Positions 1 to 9,315 of a DNA stretch of 64,000 bases are shown piece after piece (the first letter of the stretch is position 1; each line of letters opens with the position of its first letter). A model generated the notes under the pieces. The model ran no database searches. It was not told the origin of the DNA and was given only the letters and a program-made list of their open reading frames with translations. Made by a program: the position numbers and the translations under genes. The stretch lies in NCBI RefSeq assembly GCF_009729545.1, contig NZ_WFIY01000004.1, positions 62,001-126,000 on the forward strand, given 5' to 3'. The stretch is from Acidianus infernus. GTDB taxonomy: Archaea; Thermoproteota; Thermoprotei_A; Sulfolobales; Sulfolobaceae.

Positions 1-37
1 TCTAAAATTTTTAAGGATTTAAAAAAGATGATTAATT

Positions 38-628
38 ATGAAAGTTTTGATAACTTATGGTAAAGATTTTCCTGCCCTAAAATTTGATAAAAAGGTTATT
101 ATAAAGTCTGGAGAAGAGTATAGAGCCTTTGATTTCTCCATCATTAAGGATTTTGATCAAATTTATACTTACGTTGATAGTCCTGCTTATGCTTTTGCCA
201 CATCACTACTTTATTCTAAGGATTATTTCATTGTTAAAAATCCTTACACTATGCCAACTAAAATACCTAGAGTACAAGTAAAGGAAATAAAAGACGAACT
301 AGAAACCACTAAGGAAAAGACGGTCATAATAGCAGGAAGAGACTTAGTAAAGTCTGTAGTGGAGATCTACGGCGGAAGGAAAATAGATGAAAAAGAACCA
401 GAAATTAATTTACTAAAAATGAAGAAGTACGAAGGTTATGCGATAATATTTACACCAACTACGCCATCAGTAATTTTAGATACATTAAACGTTGCTGATA
501 AATATAATGTTGAGGTATTTCTTGTTGCACCAGTTATTGACACTACAAAGGAAGGTAGAATAACTTGCTATTTAATGGATAAGGAAATTAATAATATAAA
601 CGCCATAAAGTTCCTTAAGTTACATTAA
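38..628 (+). CDS. Conserved-type hypothetical protein, 196 aa
   Basis: I do not recognise the family. The ATG at position 38 opens an uninterrupted frame whose translation alternates hydrophobic strands and charged helices, as in a soluble alpha/beta protein, with no signal peptide or membrane segment. Residues around 95-112 (TVIIAGRDLVKSVVEIYGG) look like a strand-turn-helix of a nucleotide- or ligand-binding fold, but there is no diagnostic motif. Codon use matches the neighbours. The 3' end overlaps the convergent small gene that ends at 615 by 14 bases. It is probably a real cytoplasmic protein of unknown role. Confidence 0.7.
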   Translation: MKVLITYGKDFPALKFDKKVIIKSGEEYRAFDFSIIKDFDQIYTYVDSPAYAFATSLLYSKDYFIVKNPYTMPTKIPRVQVKEIKDELETTKEKTVIIAGRDLVKSVVEIYGGRKIDEKEPEINLLKMKKYEGYAIIFTPTTPSVILDTLNVADKYNVEVFLVAPVIDTTKEGRITCYLMDKEINNINAIKFLKLH

Positions 629-857
629 GTTTTACGAAGAGATCTTTAACTTTCTCATTTAACTCTTTAATTTCAACTTCGTTAATCTCAATAGGAGTAG
701 AATAACAGTCATGAATTCTAATTGCGTCAAGTAATTCCGAAAATTCACTCTCGACATCTATTTTCAGCTTCTTTTTCAAAAGCCTAAATAATCCAGCAAA
801 ATCAAGATACCATGGAATTTCTACTCCAGGAAGCTTAGCAACTAGAACTAAATACAC
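615..857 (-). CDS. Small hypothetical protein, 80 aa, start uncertain
   Basis: An 80-residue acidic/Lys-rich alpha-helical protein whose usable start in this frame is GTG at 857. Further upstream on the minus strand there is a strong Shine-Dalgarno AGGAGG followed five bases later by an ATG (near 881). That ATG opens a frame that stops after six codons and differs by one base from the 80-aa frame. Removing one base would give a protein beginning MHLGNIRAVYLVLVAK. The gene may therefore have lost its proper start by a one-base insertion, or the sequence may have an error there. Function is not recognised. Confidence 0.5.
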   Translation of the reverse strand: MYLVLVAKLPGVEIPWYLDFAGLFRLLKKKLKIDVESEFSELLDAIRIHDCYSTPIEINEVEIKELNEKVKDLFVKLNVT

Positions 858-1071
858 TGCCCTAATATTGCCGAGATGTCATAATATCCTCCTTTCATGT
901 TATAAACCGCAGCCTCTAGGAATTTTTTGCTCTAGAATGCAAATTAGCCGTAAATTCTTGCATAAAGTAAAATAGGATGAAGGTATTTATTCCTTTCTAG
1001 TTTTTCAAACTTTAACGAGAGATATATATTTGAGAATATCAACTTAAAAACTTCAAATGTAATATAAACAT

Positions 1072-2034
1072 ATGAGGATTGTTATTTTAGGTGGAGGATT
1101 TGCAGGATTATCTGCATTAAAAACTCACGATTCTATAATGATAGATAATAAAGATTACTTCATACTAACTCACAAGCTCATTGATGTGGTAAAAACTGGC
1201 GATCCTAGCATTGCAAAAATTCCATATCCTAAAGTTCTCAAAGCTACTGTTAAGTCAATTGATTTTAGAAAAAAAGTAGTAATAACTACTGCAGGAGAAA
1301 TAGCGTATGATAAATTAATTATATCCTTAGGTTATTCGCAGAAACTTATTGAAGGTGCAGTAAAGTTCGAAAACATAGAGGACGCTTTAAGAATTAGGGA
1401 AGGATTGCTAAGAGCTAAAACTGTAGTTATAATAGGAGGAGGAAACTTAGGAGTAGAATTGGCATCCTTAGCAAGAGAAATGGGAAAGGAAGTTTACCTA
1501 ATTGAGGGACAAAGTAGGCTATTAAATTTCATGTCTCAAGAATCTTCTGCCTACGCTGAAAAGAAATTAAGAGAGATGGGAGTTAATGTGCTGTTGAACA
1601 CTAAGGTTGAGAGGATAGAAGAAAACACTGTCTATGCGGAAGATCAAAAAATAAGAGGAGATTTAATAGTATCTTCAATAGGGTTCAAAGGACCTTCGAT
1701 TCTTAAAGAGGTAGGGCTAACTACTATAAATGATAGGATGGTTGTTAATGAATATTTACAATCTGTAGATCAAGAAGATGTTTACGGTGCAGGTGATTGT
1801 TCTACAACTAAGGAATTCATACCCATGTCTGCACAAGTTGCAGTACAGGCTGGAAGAACTGCAATGCTTAATGCAATAGGATTTGAAAGAAAGTTCTCAT
1901 ACCGTCAATATGCGATTATAGTTAGAATAGGTAACGATTATTTTGGAGATTTACTAGGTAAATTTGTTAAAGGAAGAGTAGCAGAATTGGCAGAAAAACT
2001 TGGAATATATAGGGCTATAAGATTATTAAAGTGA
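1072..2034 (+). CDS. FAD/NAD(P)-dependent oxidoreductase, NDH-2/SQR-like
   Basis: A two-dinucleotide-binding flavoprotein of 320 residues. The N-terminal FAD-binding motif GGGFAG lies at residues 7-12, a second Rossmann motif (VVIIGGGNLGVELA) sits near residue 122 for NAD(P)H, and the late FAD motif DVYGAGDCS is near residue 238. This order is typical of type II NADH dehydrogenases, sulfide:quinone reductases and ferredoxin reductases of the pyridine nucleotide-disulfide family. It lacks the CxxC of disulfide reductases, and at 320 residues it is shorter than a usual NDH-2 (~400) and lacks a long C-terminal membrane helix. The substrate cannot be set from sequence. It is monocistronic, with an AT-rich promoter region before it. 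Confidence 0.85.
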   Translation: MRIVILGGGFAGLSALKTHDSIMIDNKDYFILTHKLIDVVKTGDPSIAKIPYPKVLKATVKSIDFRKKVVITTAGEIAYDKLIISLGYSQKLIEGAVKFENIEDALRIREGLLRAKTVVIIGGGNLGVELASLAREMGKEVYLIEGQSRLLNFMSQESSAYAEKKLREMGVNVLLNTKVERIEENTVYAEDQKIRGDLIVSSIGFKGPSILKEVGLTTINDRMVVNEYLQSVDQEDVYGAGDCSTTKEFIPMSAQVAVQAGRTAMLNAIGFERKFSYRQYAIIVRIGNDYFGDLLGKFVKGRVAELAEKLGIYRAIRLLK

Positions 2035-2190
2035 ACTTTAGTACCAGCTTTAAAAGTTTTCAGATAATCGTACGCTGTAGTGGTATTACATTAAAAAGAT
2101 GTATTTTTGGAACTATATAGATCTATATTTTTTACCCTAACTATAAAAGAAATCCTTTTTAATCATTATTCAAAGTAGACATGAGGAATT

Positions 2191-2991
2191 ATGGGATTTA
2201 ATGGTATAGCAGGAGCAGTAAATGAGCCAGGAGAAATACCTTGGGAACTCGTTCTATTATATTTCCTAGTCGCGTTAGCCATTGCGTTTCTTTTAGGTAA
2301 AAGGAGCGGAGGGTTAAAAGCATTTAACACCTTAGATTTAATATACATAGGAATAGGCTCAGCATTTGCTGTAGCTTGGGAATTCTATATTGCAGGTTTT
2401 TTAGACAGATTTATTCCGTCAAATCCTTTCGTAAGTGTTGGATTCTGGGGAAGGATTATAATAGTATTCATTGTTGCTGCACTAGTAAGAAAAGTTGGAG
2501 TAGGAATGCTCACGTTGTTTATTTTTGACGTTTTGAGCGACATATTTCACTACGGTTTTGGAGGAGAACCAATGTACTTTATTTACGAAACATTTACCTA
2601 CGGGCTATTTGTAGATTTAATGATAGCTGCAACCGGTGGAAGAATATTCGGATTGCCAAACTTTGCTACAACAAAACCGCCTACACAGAATATCTCAAAG
2701 GACACAATGCAGTCAGCTGAGGAAGAGGAGAAAGATACTCCAACTAGGTCTACTTTAATTACTAAATTAACTTTTATAGTTGGAGCAATAGAAGGCGCAA
2801 TAATTGGAATACTTTGGGCTTTTCCAGATCCAGTTTTTTACGACGGCTTCTTCAGACCATTTATTGAGGCTAAAATAGTTAATTGGGGCTACATCTACTA
2901 TCATATTTACGCTTATATGCCAGGAGATGCATTAGCTGGGATAATTGGAGCTATTATAGCAATAATAGTAGCTAGAGCGGTGGGATCGTGA
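2191..2991 (+). CDS. ECF transporter substrate-binding (S) component, substrate unknown
   Basis: A 266-residue polytopic membrane protein with about six to seven hydrophobic segments, grouped in an N-terminal set (residues ~17-160) and a C-terminal set (~188-265). A hydrophilic Glu/Lys-rich loop lies between them at ~160-185. It heads an operon with a fused double ABC ATPase and an EcfT-like permease, which identifies it as the S component of an energy-coupling factor importer. Its stop overlaps the GTG start of the ATPase (GTGA). The C-terminal set could be an extra membrane subunit fused to S. I cannot tell whether thiamine, its pyrimidine, another vitamin or a metal is the substrate. Confidence 0.75.
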   Translation: MGFNGIAGAVNEPGEIPWELVLLYFLVALAIAFLLGKRSGGLKAFNTLDLIYIGIGSAFAVAWEFYIAGFLDRFIPSNPFVSVGFWGRIIIVFIVAALVRKVGVGMLTLFIFDVLSDIFHYGFGGEPMYFIYETFTYGLFVDLMIAATGGRIFGLPNFATTKPPTQNISKDTMQSAEEEEKDTPTRSTLITKLTFIVGAIEGAIIGILWAFPDPVFYDGFFRPFIEAKIVNWGYIYYHIYAYMPGDALAGIIGAIIAIIVARAVGS

Positions 2992-4568
2992 AGTTCGTTG
3001 AAATTAAAGATTTTCAAGTTACTTACCTAGGTAGAGGTAAGCCTTCTCTAGTAATAGATGAATTTGAAATAGAAGATGGAGAGTCGGTACTAATTGTTGG
3101 GAAATCTGGCTCAGGAAAATCGACGCTAGTAAATGCTATAAACGGAGTTATTCCAAATATGATAAATGCTCAAGAAACTGGAGAAATTTCAGTTTACGGT
3201 AAAGATCCTAGAAAACAGCCCATTTATGAGACTGCTAAGCTTGTAGGAACACTCCTTCAAGACCCTGAAACTCAAATTTTTAATTATACCGTAATAGACG
3301 AGATAGCCTTTGGTCCGGAAAATTTCATGCTACCTAAAGAGGAAATAATAGAAAGAGTATATGAAGCGTCAAAGCTTACTGGAATTTCTCACTTGTTACA
3401 TCGAGACACTAACACTCTTTCTGGGGGAGAAATGCAGAGAGTAGCCTTAGCATCAATATTAGCAATGAGACCTAGGGCATTAATACTTGATGAGCCTACC
3501 TCTAATATAGATCCAAAAGGTACTGCAGAGATCTTCTCTTTAATAAAAAACTTTAGGCAAGAAAGGAGGAGTTTAATAATAGTTGAACATAAGCTTGAGA
3601 GAGTTCTACCTTACGTTGATAGGGTAGTCCTAATAGACAAGGGGAGAATAGTTCTAGATGTGCCAAAGGAGGAATTAATTGAAAGTTCTGATTTATTAGC
3701 CTCTGCTGGAGTGGAAATTCCAGATTATTATCTTTATTTAAAGAAAGTAGGAGCAAAAAGCCTTAGTAAAGAATTACTGAAGGGATATAAATACGTTCCT
3801 CCTCCCAGGAGAAAAGGTGAGAAAGAAGTACTTTATGCCAAAGTTAAAGTTTGGACTAAACAAGGTAAGACACTTGTAGATACCGAAATTTCAATAAAAC
3901 AAGGAGAGATAGTAGCATTAATGGGAAATAACGGTGCAGGAAAATCTACTTTACTTAAGGCAATAATGGGGATGCTAGATAGAAAATTAAAGGCTGAGGT
4001 TAAACTTGTTGTAGAAGGAAAGGACTTAAGTAAAAAGGGACTTGCAGAAAGAGGAAGTTACATAGGCTATTTGCCTCAAAACTTTGATATAATGTTTGTA
4101 AAGAGGAAAGTTGAGGATGAAGTAGCATTTGCGATGAAGAATAGGAAAACCTTCTCTGAAGAGAAGTTGAACAATATCCTGCAAATGTTTTCCTTACAAA
4201 GAGTAAGGCACGATGACCCTCTTTTATTATCAATGGGGCAAAGGAGGAGAGTCGCAATGGCATCAATCCTTGCCTCTGGAGCTAAGATATTATTGATGGA
4301 TGAACCTACTAGTGGACAAGATTGGTACCACAGAGAGATCTTAGGAAGAGAAGTCCAGAATTTAAGAGAAAAAGGTTACACATTCCTCATAGTAACTCAC
4401 GATTCAAGGTTTGTTGATAAGTTCTGTGATAGAGTGTTGGTAATGAAAGAAGGTAAAATTGTATTTAATGGAACTCCAGAGGAGGCTTTTCTAAGGGAAG
4501 ATCTAGGAATTTATCCTCCAACTGAATACGTGGTGACCAAGCTTGGTACCCTGGAGTTCTCTTTATGA
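2988..4568 (+). CDS. ECF transporter fused double ATPase (EcfA-EcfA')
   Basis: Two complete ABC ATPase domains in one 526-residue chain. The first has Walker A GKSGSGKST near residue 38, the signature LSGGEMQRVALA near 145 and Walker B ALILDEP near 165. The second has Walker A GNNGAGKSTLLKA near 313, the signature SMGQRRRVAMAS near 410 and Walker B KILLMDEPTSG near 430. In many organisms these are two separate subunits; here they are fused, so one protein can power the transporter. The second signature reads SMGQ instead of SGGQ, giving an asymmetric pair. The start is a GTG overlapping the S-component stop, and the 3' end overlaps the T-component start by 26 bases. Confidence 0.9.
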   Translation: MKFVEIKDFQVTYLGRGKPSLVIDEFEIEDGESVLIVGKSGSGKSTLVNAINGVIPNMINAQETGEISVYGKDPRKQPIYETAKLVGTLLQDPETQIFNYTVIDEIAFGPENFMLPKEEIIERVYEASKLTGISHLLHRDTNTLSGGEMQRVALASILAMRPRALILDEPTSNIDPKGTAEIFSLIKNFRQERRSLIIVEHKLERVLPYVDRVVLIDKGRIVLDVPKEELIESSDLLASAGVEIPDYYLYLKKVGAKSLSKELLKGYKYVPPPRRKGEKEVLYAKVKVWTKQGKTLVDTEISIKQGEIVALMGNNGAGKSTLLKAIMGMLDRKLKAEVKLVVEGKDLSKKGLAERGSYIGYLPQNFDIMFVKRKVEDEVAFAMKNRKTFSEEKLNNILQMFSLQRVRHDDPLLLSMGQRRRVAMASILASGAKILLMDEPTSGQDWYHREILGREVQNLREKGYTFLIVTHDSRFVDKFCDRVLVMKEGKIVFNGTPEEAFLREDLGIYPPTEYVVTKLGTLEFSL

Positions 4569-5538
4569 AGATCCTTTTACTCAGAATATTATTAGTCTAT
4601 TCCTATTCTTCTACGGAGTAGCTTTACCTATAGGTTTACTCCTAACGGTACTAGGATTAAAAGGATTAATGGAAATAACAAGGTACGAAAGCGGGAAAAC
4701 TTTCCTTTACAAGCTTAATCCATTAACTAAGGTATTTTTTGGAATAGTAGTAATGTCAGTAGCAGCGGTAACTATATGGTGGATTGGTGCTATCTTAACT
4801 CTCGTGACAATGTTCCTATACTTGACATTAAATGACGGCAAAAAGAAGTTTGCTTACATTACTCTCCTAGTCTTTATTACAATAATAGGCTCAACGTGGA
4901 GCATTGCACCCTATACGCCTAATTCAGTACTGCAAATGGTATTCCCTTGCCCTACATCAAGCTATACTGTAGTCTGGGTATGGCCTTCGTATTTCGTAAA
5001 TATAATGGGCTATGAGCCTCAATTAACTTTACAAGCACTAATTTACGGAGCGCAAATATCGTTCAGAATAACTTCAGTTTTAGTCTCTTCATTACTCCTT
5101 ATACTAACTACTACGACATCTGACATCTTTAGAATGTTCTCTAAAGTGAAAGTTCCCCTTGCTATAACTTTCTCTATATTAGTTGGCGTAAAAACTGTAC
5201 CAAGAATTTTTGAAATCCTAGATACTTCAGTAAAAATGCAGTTCATTAGAGGATTAGGATACGGAAAACCCAGAGTGTTATATCCTCTCTATTTCTTTTA
5301 CGCAGGATTAATGGCAATTATACCCTCAATGGTTTACTTACTTAGAGGAGCAAAGAACCTTGCAATTTCAGTAGATACTAGAGGTTTTAGGGCTTATGAA
5401 AGTAGAACAATGTTAGTAAACTTGCCTTTTACTAAATACGACTACGCAATGTTTGCAGTCATGATAGGGCTTATAATCCTAGCAGTTCTAGCAAACATTT
5501 ACGGCTTCGGAAGGAGCATTCCCTACGTGGGATACTAA
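4543..5538 (+). CDS. ECF transporter transmembrane (T) component
   Basis: 331 residues with about six to seven membrane helices, third in the ECF operon. The region KLNPLTKVFFGIV near residue 58 and the cytoplasmic helices containing RGLGYGKPR (near 236) and SVDTRGFRAYESR (near 284) match the coupling helices of EcfT/CbiQ-type T components, where an Ala/Arg-Gly motif contacts the ATPases. The likely start is TTG at 4543, inside the end of the ATPase gene; no ATG fits the frame at that place. Together with the two upstream genes it forms a complete group I type importer. Confidence 0.85.
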   Translation: MVPWSSLYEDPFTQNIISLFLFFYGVALPIGLLLTVLGLKGLMEITRYESGKTFLYKLNPLTKVFFGIVVMSVAAVTIWWIGAILTLVTMFLYLTLNDGKKKFAYITLLVFITIIGSTWSIAPYTPNSVLQMVFPCPTSSYTVVWVWPSYFVNIMGYEPQLTLQALIYGAQISFRITSVLVSSLLLILTTTTSDIFRMFSKVKVPLAITFSILVGVKTVPRIFEILDTSVKMQFIRGLGYGKPRVLYPLYFFYAGLMAIIPSMVYLLRGAKNLAISVDTRGFRAYESRTMLVNLPFTKYDYAMFAVMIGLIILAVLANIYGFGRSIPYVGY

Positions 5539-5539
5539 A

Positions 5540-7096
5540 ATGAAAAGAACCCTCATCATAACCTTTTTCTTAACAATCTTCTTTCTTTTACCCACTTTTC
5601 ATGCTTCAACAACTCTAACTCCGATTAAACACGTTATCATAATAATCGAGGAAAATCACTCCTTTGATAATATGTTTGGAACTTATCCTTTTGGCTGGCC
5701 ACCAATAGTTAATAACATAACTCTTTCAGTAATGTGGCCCTGTGGTCTTTATAAGAATTATACACAATTAGAAAGTAGTAAGAACGGAGAACTCTGCTGG
5801 ATTTCCGTTCCAAATGTTCCATGGTTACCATTCTTAGGTAGTAGTCATCCGTATTATGCCAACGCTTGGGACACAGTAGACCCAGGAGAAGGGTGGTGCT
5901 TATATCATGGAGACTACTGGTTTGGCACTTACGACGGCTTCGTTTATTATTCTGGGCCACAGTCGATGGCTTATTTCTCTTACCAGCAAGTTGGAATATT
6001 GTGGGATTACGCTGAGGAATACGTTCTTGCTGATAACTATTATTCTCCAGTCCTTGGTTTAACAGAGCCTAACAGAGTTGCCTACATGACTGGATTTCCT
6101 CCAAGCTTTTATAGTGACGACGCTTGTAATGTTATTCCATTTAACGAAACAATAATGTATCAACTCTGTGAAAATAACATAAGCTGGGGCTATTTCGTTT
6201 ACGATTATTCTGGTTGTATTCCTTGGCCAATGGGAGCATTTATAGGAATACAAAATTACATGAATCACTTCCACGGACTTAACGCATTTCAAGAATATTT
6301 GCAAAATAATTCATTACCTGCAGTTAGTTGGGTTATGCTAATCAACGGATACGACGATGAATACGACATGCATCCTCCTTATAATGTAACTGCCGGAGCT
6401 GTAAAAATTTCTCAGATAATCAATGAGGTAATGAGAAGCCCAGAGTGGAACTCTACCGTCATTTTCATAACATTTGATGAAGGCGGAGGATATTTTGACC
6501 AGGTAGTTCCTCCCGCAATAAATTATTATGGACTTGGTCAAAGAATTCCTCTTTTGATTATTTCGCCATATGCAAAAGAGGCATGGATAGATAATTACAC
6601 GCTAAGTGGGTATACCTTGTTAGGATTTATTGATTATAATTGGCATTTACCTTGGTTAACAAAATGCGTAGAAAATAGTGACGTTCAAGGATTATTATGT
6701 GCATTCAATTTCTCGAGAGCTAGACCTCCAATAATACTTTGCCCAAATAACTGGACTTATCCTATACCTTTACAATATCCTGTGCATTACGGTTACATTG
6801 CTGTAGTTCATCCTTTGCCTAGCTATGCGTCAGTTTATCCAGAACCAGCAATTCAAATCCTCCTACCATTGGATTTAATAGGCTTTACATTACTCTTCGC
6901 ATCGTTTAAGAAGAGAAATCTTACGCTCTACGCTTTGCTTTCCCTGCTAGTGGGTCTTGGAATTTCCGGTTACGTTTATTCCACAAACAGTATGTACAGT
7001 TTCGTCACCGACTATTTCGTTTACTCCTCTCTTATAGGCTTTCTAATATCCTCAGTATTAGCGTTAAAGAGGTATAAGAACGCATTAAGGAGGTAA
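5540..7096 (+). CDS. Secreted, membrane-anchored phosphoesterase (phospholipase C/acid phosphatase family)
   Basis: 518 residues. An N-terminal signal peptide (residues 1-22) is followed by the metal-binding motif IIIEENHSFDNMFGTYP (near residue 35) of the phosphoesterase family that includes bacterial phospholipase C and the acid phosphatase AcpA. A later metal/phosphate site, FITFDEGGGYFDQ, is near residue 311. Three membrane helices after residue ~430 would anchor it to the outer face of the cell membrane. There are many N-x-S/T sequons, as expected for a glycosylated exported protein. It starts one base after the ECF T-component stop and so is in the same operon. An outside phosphatase freeing a phosphorylated vitamin for the importer would make sense, but that is inference. 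Confidence 0.85.
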   Translation: MKRTLIITFFLTIFFLLPTFHASTTLTPIKHVIIIIEENHSFDNMFGTYPFGWPPIVNNITLSVMWPCGLYKNYTQLESSKNGELCWISVPNVPWLPFLGSSHPYYANAWDTVDPGEGWCLYHGDYWFGTYDGFVYYSGPQSMAYFSYQQVGILWDYAEEYVLADNYYSPVLGLTEPNRVAYMTGFPPSFYSDDACNVIPFNETIMYQLCENNISWGYFVYDYSGCIPWPMGAFIGIQNYMNHFHGLNAFQEYLQNNSLPAVSWVMLINGYDDEYDMHPPYNVTAGAVKISQIINEVMRSPEWNSTVIFITFDEGGGYFDQVVPPAINYYGLGQRIPLLIISPYAKEAWIDNYTLSGYTLLGFIDYNWHLPWLTKCVENSDVQGLLCAFNFSRARPPIILCPNNWTYPIPLQYPVHYGYIAVVHPLPSYASVYPEPAIQILLPLDLIGFTLLFASFKKRNLTLYALLSLLVGLGISGYVYSTNSMYSFVTDYFVYSSLIGFLISSVLALKRYKNALRR

Positions 7097-7098
7097 AA

Positions 7099-7626
7099 AT
7101 GGACGAGGTTGCCTTTTTAGCTTCTTTCATACCTTGCAGTTTTGAAGGCTTTGAAATGTCTCTTTTTTCCTATATTGCGTCTTCAAATAATAGAAAAATG
7201 GGGAATTTAGGAACCTTAACTGGAGTGCTCCTAGTCCTCTCTCTAATTTACTTAACTTACATTTTTCTCCCAGTGTTAATTACGGATACTAGTGAGTACA
7301 TAATAAGGATGTCCTTAGGTTTTCTATTAATAGGAATGGCTACGCTGTTCTTTTTCAGAGATTATCCAGAAGCTAGAGGAGCCTTTTTAACTGCAAGTCT
7401 AGGAATAACTGCTGAAGGAATAGAAGTTGATATATTTACTGTAAGTTCTTGGATAATGACTGGAGATTATACTTGGGCTTTAATAGGTGGTATTCTAGGA
7501 TTTATATGGAGTTTAATCACTTTCAGAATAGTCTCAGTAAAATTCCCTAAAAGGATAATGAAGAATGTGGCGGTAGGCTTACTTTACACAGTAGGTTTTA
7601 TTATATTAACCAGCGGACTAATATGA
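7099..7626 (+). CDS. Polytopic membrane protein, COG4280/TMEM165-like
   Basis: 175 residues, about six membrane helices in two halves. Each half carries a conserved acidic motif: PCSFEGFEMSLF near residue 15 and GITAEGIEVDIF near residue 100. This paired E-G-x-E layout resembles the two-repeat cation exchangers of the TMEM165/GDT1 superfamily and the uncharacterised COG4280 group. A second member of the same type is at 35755-36405. It is in the same operon as the phosphoesterase (two bases between stop and start), and its stop overlaps the next start (ATGA). Confidence 0.6.
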   Translation: MDEVAFLASFIPCSFEGFEMSLFSYIASSNNRKMGNLGTLTGVLLVLSLIYLTYIFLPVLITDTSEYIIRMSLGFLLIGMATLFFFRDYPEARGAFLTASLGITAEGIEVDIFTVSSWIMTGDYTWALIGGILGFIWSLITFRIVSVKFPKRIMKNVAVGLLYTVGFIILTSGLI

Positions 7627-8186
7627 TGGAAAGATTAATTTCCATCATATTTCATCCGTCTATTTCATCATTCCTAGGCTTCCTTATTATATTTCTGGCA
7701 AGATGTAGAAGTTTACTAGCTTTTGCAGATATAATTTTCTTCTTTTCAATTCTACCTTTCTTGATAACACTAGTTATGTGGAAACTAGGAAAGATTTCCG
7801 ATTTGTTTGTAAGCAGAAGAGAAGAAAGGGCAAAAGTAATTATTATAGTGCTAGTAGGTTATATACTAGGTAGTGCATTCCTATATTATTTCAATTCCTC
7901 ACCTATCTTCTTTTACCTCAGCATAGCTTACATTGTCAATACATTAGTAATATTATCCATCTCGCTCAAGTATAAAATAAGCATTCACGTAGCCACAATC
8001 ACGGCAATTTCTACGGCATTAACAATGATTCTAGGAATAAAGTTCATTTTCTTTTACTTGTTTTCAATAATTATAGGTATTGCAAGAGTTAAAATTAAAG
8101 CCCATACTGTTGACCAAGTTTTGTCTGCGTTTATAATATCAATTATTGTGACTTTTATACAATTAAAAATATATCTAGGAGAATAA
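7623..8186 (+). CDS. Hypothetical membrane protein, 187 aa
   Basis: A very hydrophobic protein with about six predicted membrane helices and no motif that I recognise. The ATG overlaps the stop of the previous gene by four bases, so the two are translationally coupled and belong to the ECF/phosphoesterase operon. It may be a partner of the COG4280-like protein. No function is claimed. Confidence 0.6.
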   Translation: MMERLISIIFHPSISSFLGFLIIFLARCRSLLAFADIIFFFSILPFLITLVMWKLGKISDLFVSRREERAKVIIIVLVGYILGSAFLYYFNSSPIFFYLSIAYIVNTLVILSISLKYKISIHVATITAISTALTMILGIKFIFFYLFSIIIGIARVKIKAHTVDQVLSAFIISIIVTFIQLKIYLGE

Positions 8187-8196
8187 AAAGTGGTTT

Positions 8197-9315
8197 TTAA
8201 CTTATTATAGTTATTTCCTCAGAATACACGTAGTAAACTCCTTCATAACAGTAATAGAACTTTATCGCGTAAGTCCCTGCAGATACTGTTCCATTTATGT
8301 AAAAGCAGTAAGTTTTTGTACCTTGTTCAACGTATACTCCTATTGCTGAAGTAGAGACTTTAGGCTCATAGTAAACAGTATAATTATGACCGTTAATGCA
8401 AATCTCATAAACGCAAATATGACCTCCTAGAGGAGTAGTGGCAGTTATAGTGAAGTTAAGTTGAGTTAATCCATTTACTACACTCTCTTTTGCAGTATTT
8501 TCTACAGAGAATTGAGGAGTAGAAGTTGTGGTTACAGTTTTTGCTATTACACTGAAATTGCCTACGCTAGTTACAAATATTACTTTATAAATTCCAGGCT
8601 TTATTTCAATAGGAGTTACGTTGGTTGGCGCGGTGAAGTTCTTTGGATAAATGTATAGAGAAACGTTATAAACTCCAGACTTATGGATATAATAAACTGG
8701 ACATAATGTATAGCCCTTAGGATGATAAAATATGTAATAAGTAGTACCGTTTAGTATTGCCTCATAAAAGTAGATGTATCCAACCGGTATACTCGCGTTA
8801 ACTTCGGTCTTTAAAACGTAAAGTCCACTAACATTAAGTATTTCAGCTTGAATAATTTTCAACTGCGGTTTAGGTGCAACTCCAAAGCTTATAGTAATAG
8901 TACATTTACCTTGTTGAGAAATAAAAGTAGCCTTGTAGGCGCCTTTTTGCAGGTTTGCTGGCGGAGAATAGGTAGTATTCGAAGTTGATAAATATATTTC
9001 GTAAGTATGAGTTCCGTTATGGTACCAAACAACCTGACCATCGTTGCTTTCTTTATAAAAGGCATAATATGTTGTGCCATTAAGTATGACCTCATATAAG
9101 TTATCGTGACTACCTTCAGGAATACCGGAAGCCTCTATCGTAGCCTTAATAATATAATTCTTGCATACGCATAATAGCTCTGCACTTATTACTTTGAACT
9201 TACTGGGTCCAGTTTGTATAGTTGAAGAAAAATGAGGACCTATAGCGACTATTGCCAATAATATTCCTACTACAATGATTAGCCCTATAATTCCTTCGAG
9301 TCTTATGTACTCCAT
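8197..9315 (-). CDS. Pilin-like surface protein with three tandem repeats
   Basis: 372 residues. The N-terminus has a short charged start (MEYIRLEG) followed by a hydrophobic helix (residues 9-27), as in archaeal type IV pilin-like and membrane-anchored surface proteins. The rest holds three related beta-rich repeats of ~110 residues, starting near residues 40, 151 and 265. Each contains a version of YEVILNGTTYYAFY (also YEAILNGTTYYIFY and YEICINGHNYTVYY). N-x-S/T sites are abundant. A TATA-like box (TTTAAATATA) lies about 25-30 bases upstream of the ATG, consistent with a leaderless transcript. It probably sits outside the membrane as a pseudo-periplasmic or filament protein; the exact role is unknown. 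Confidence 0.7.
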   Translation of the reverse strand: MEYIRLEGIIGLIIVVGILLAIVAIGPHFSSTIQTGPSKFKVISAELLCVCKNYIIKATIEASGIPEGSHDNLYEVILNGTTYYAFYKESNDGQVVWYHNGTHTYEIYLSTSNTTYSPPANLQKGAYKATFISQQGKCTITISFGVAPKPQLKIIQAEILNVSGLYVLKTEVNASIPVGYIYFYEAILNGTTYYIFYHPKGYTLCPVYYIHKSGVYNVSLYIYPKNFTAPTNVTPIEIKPGIYKVIFVTSVGNFSVIAKTVTTTSTPQFSVENTAKESVVNGLTQLNFTITATTPLGGHICVYEICINGHNYTVYYEPKVSTSAIGVYVEQGTKTYCFYINGTVSAGTYAIKFYYCYEGVYYVYSEEITIIS

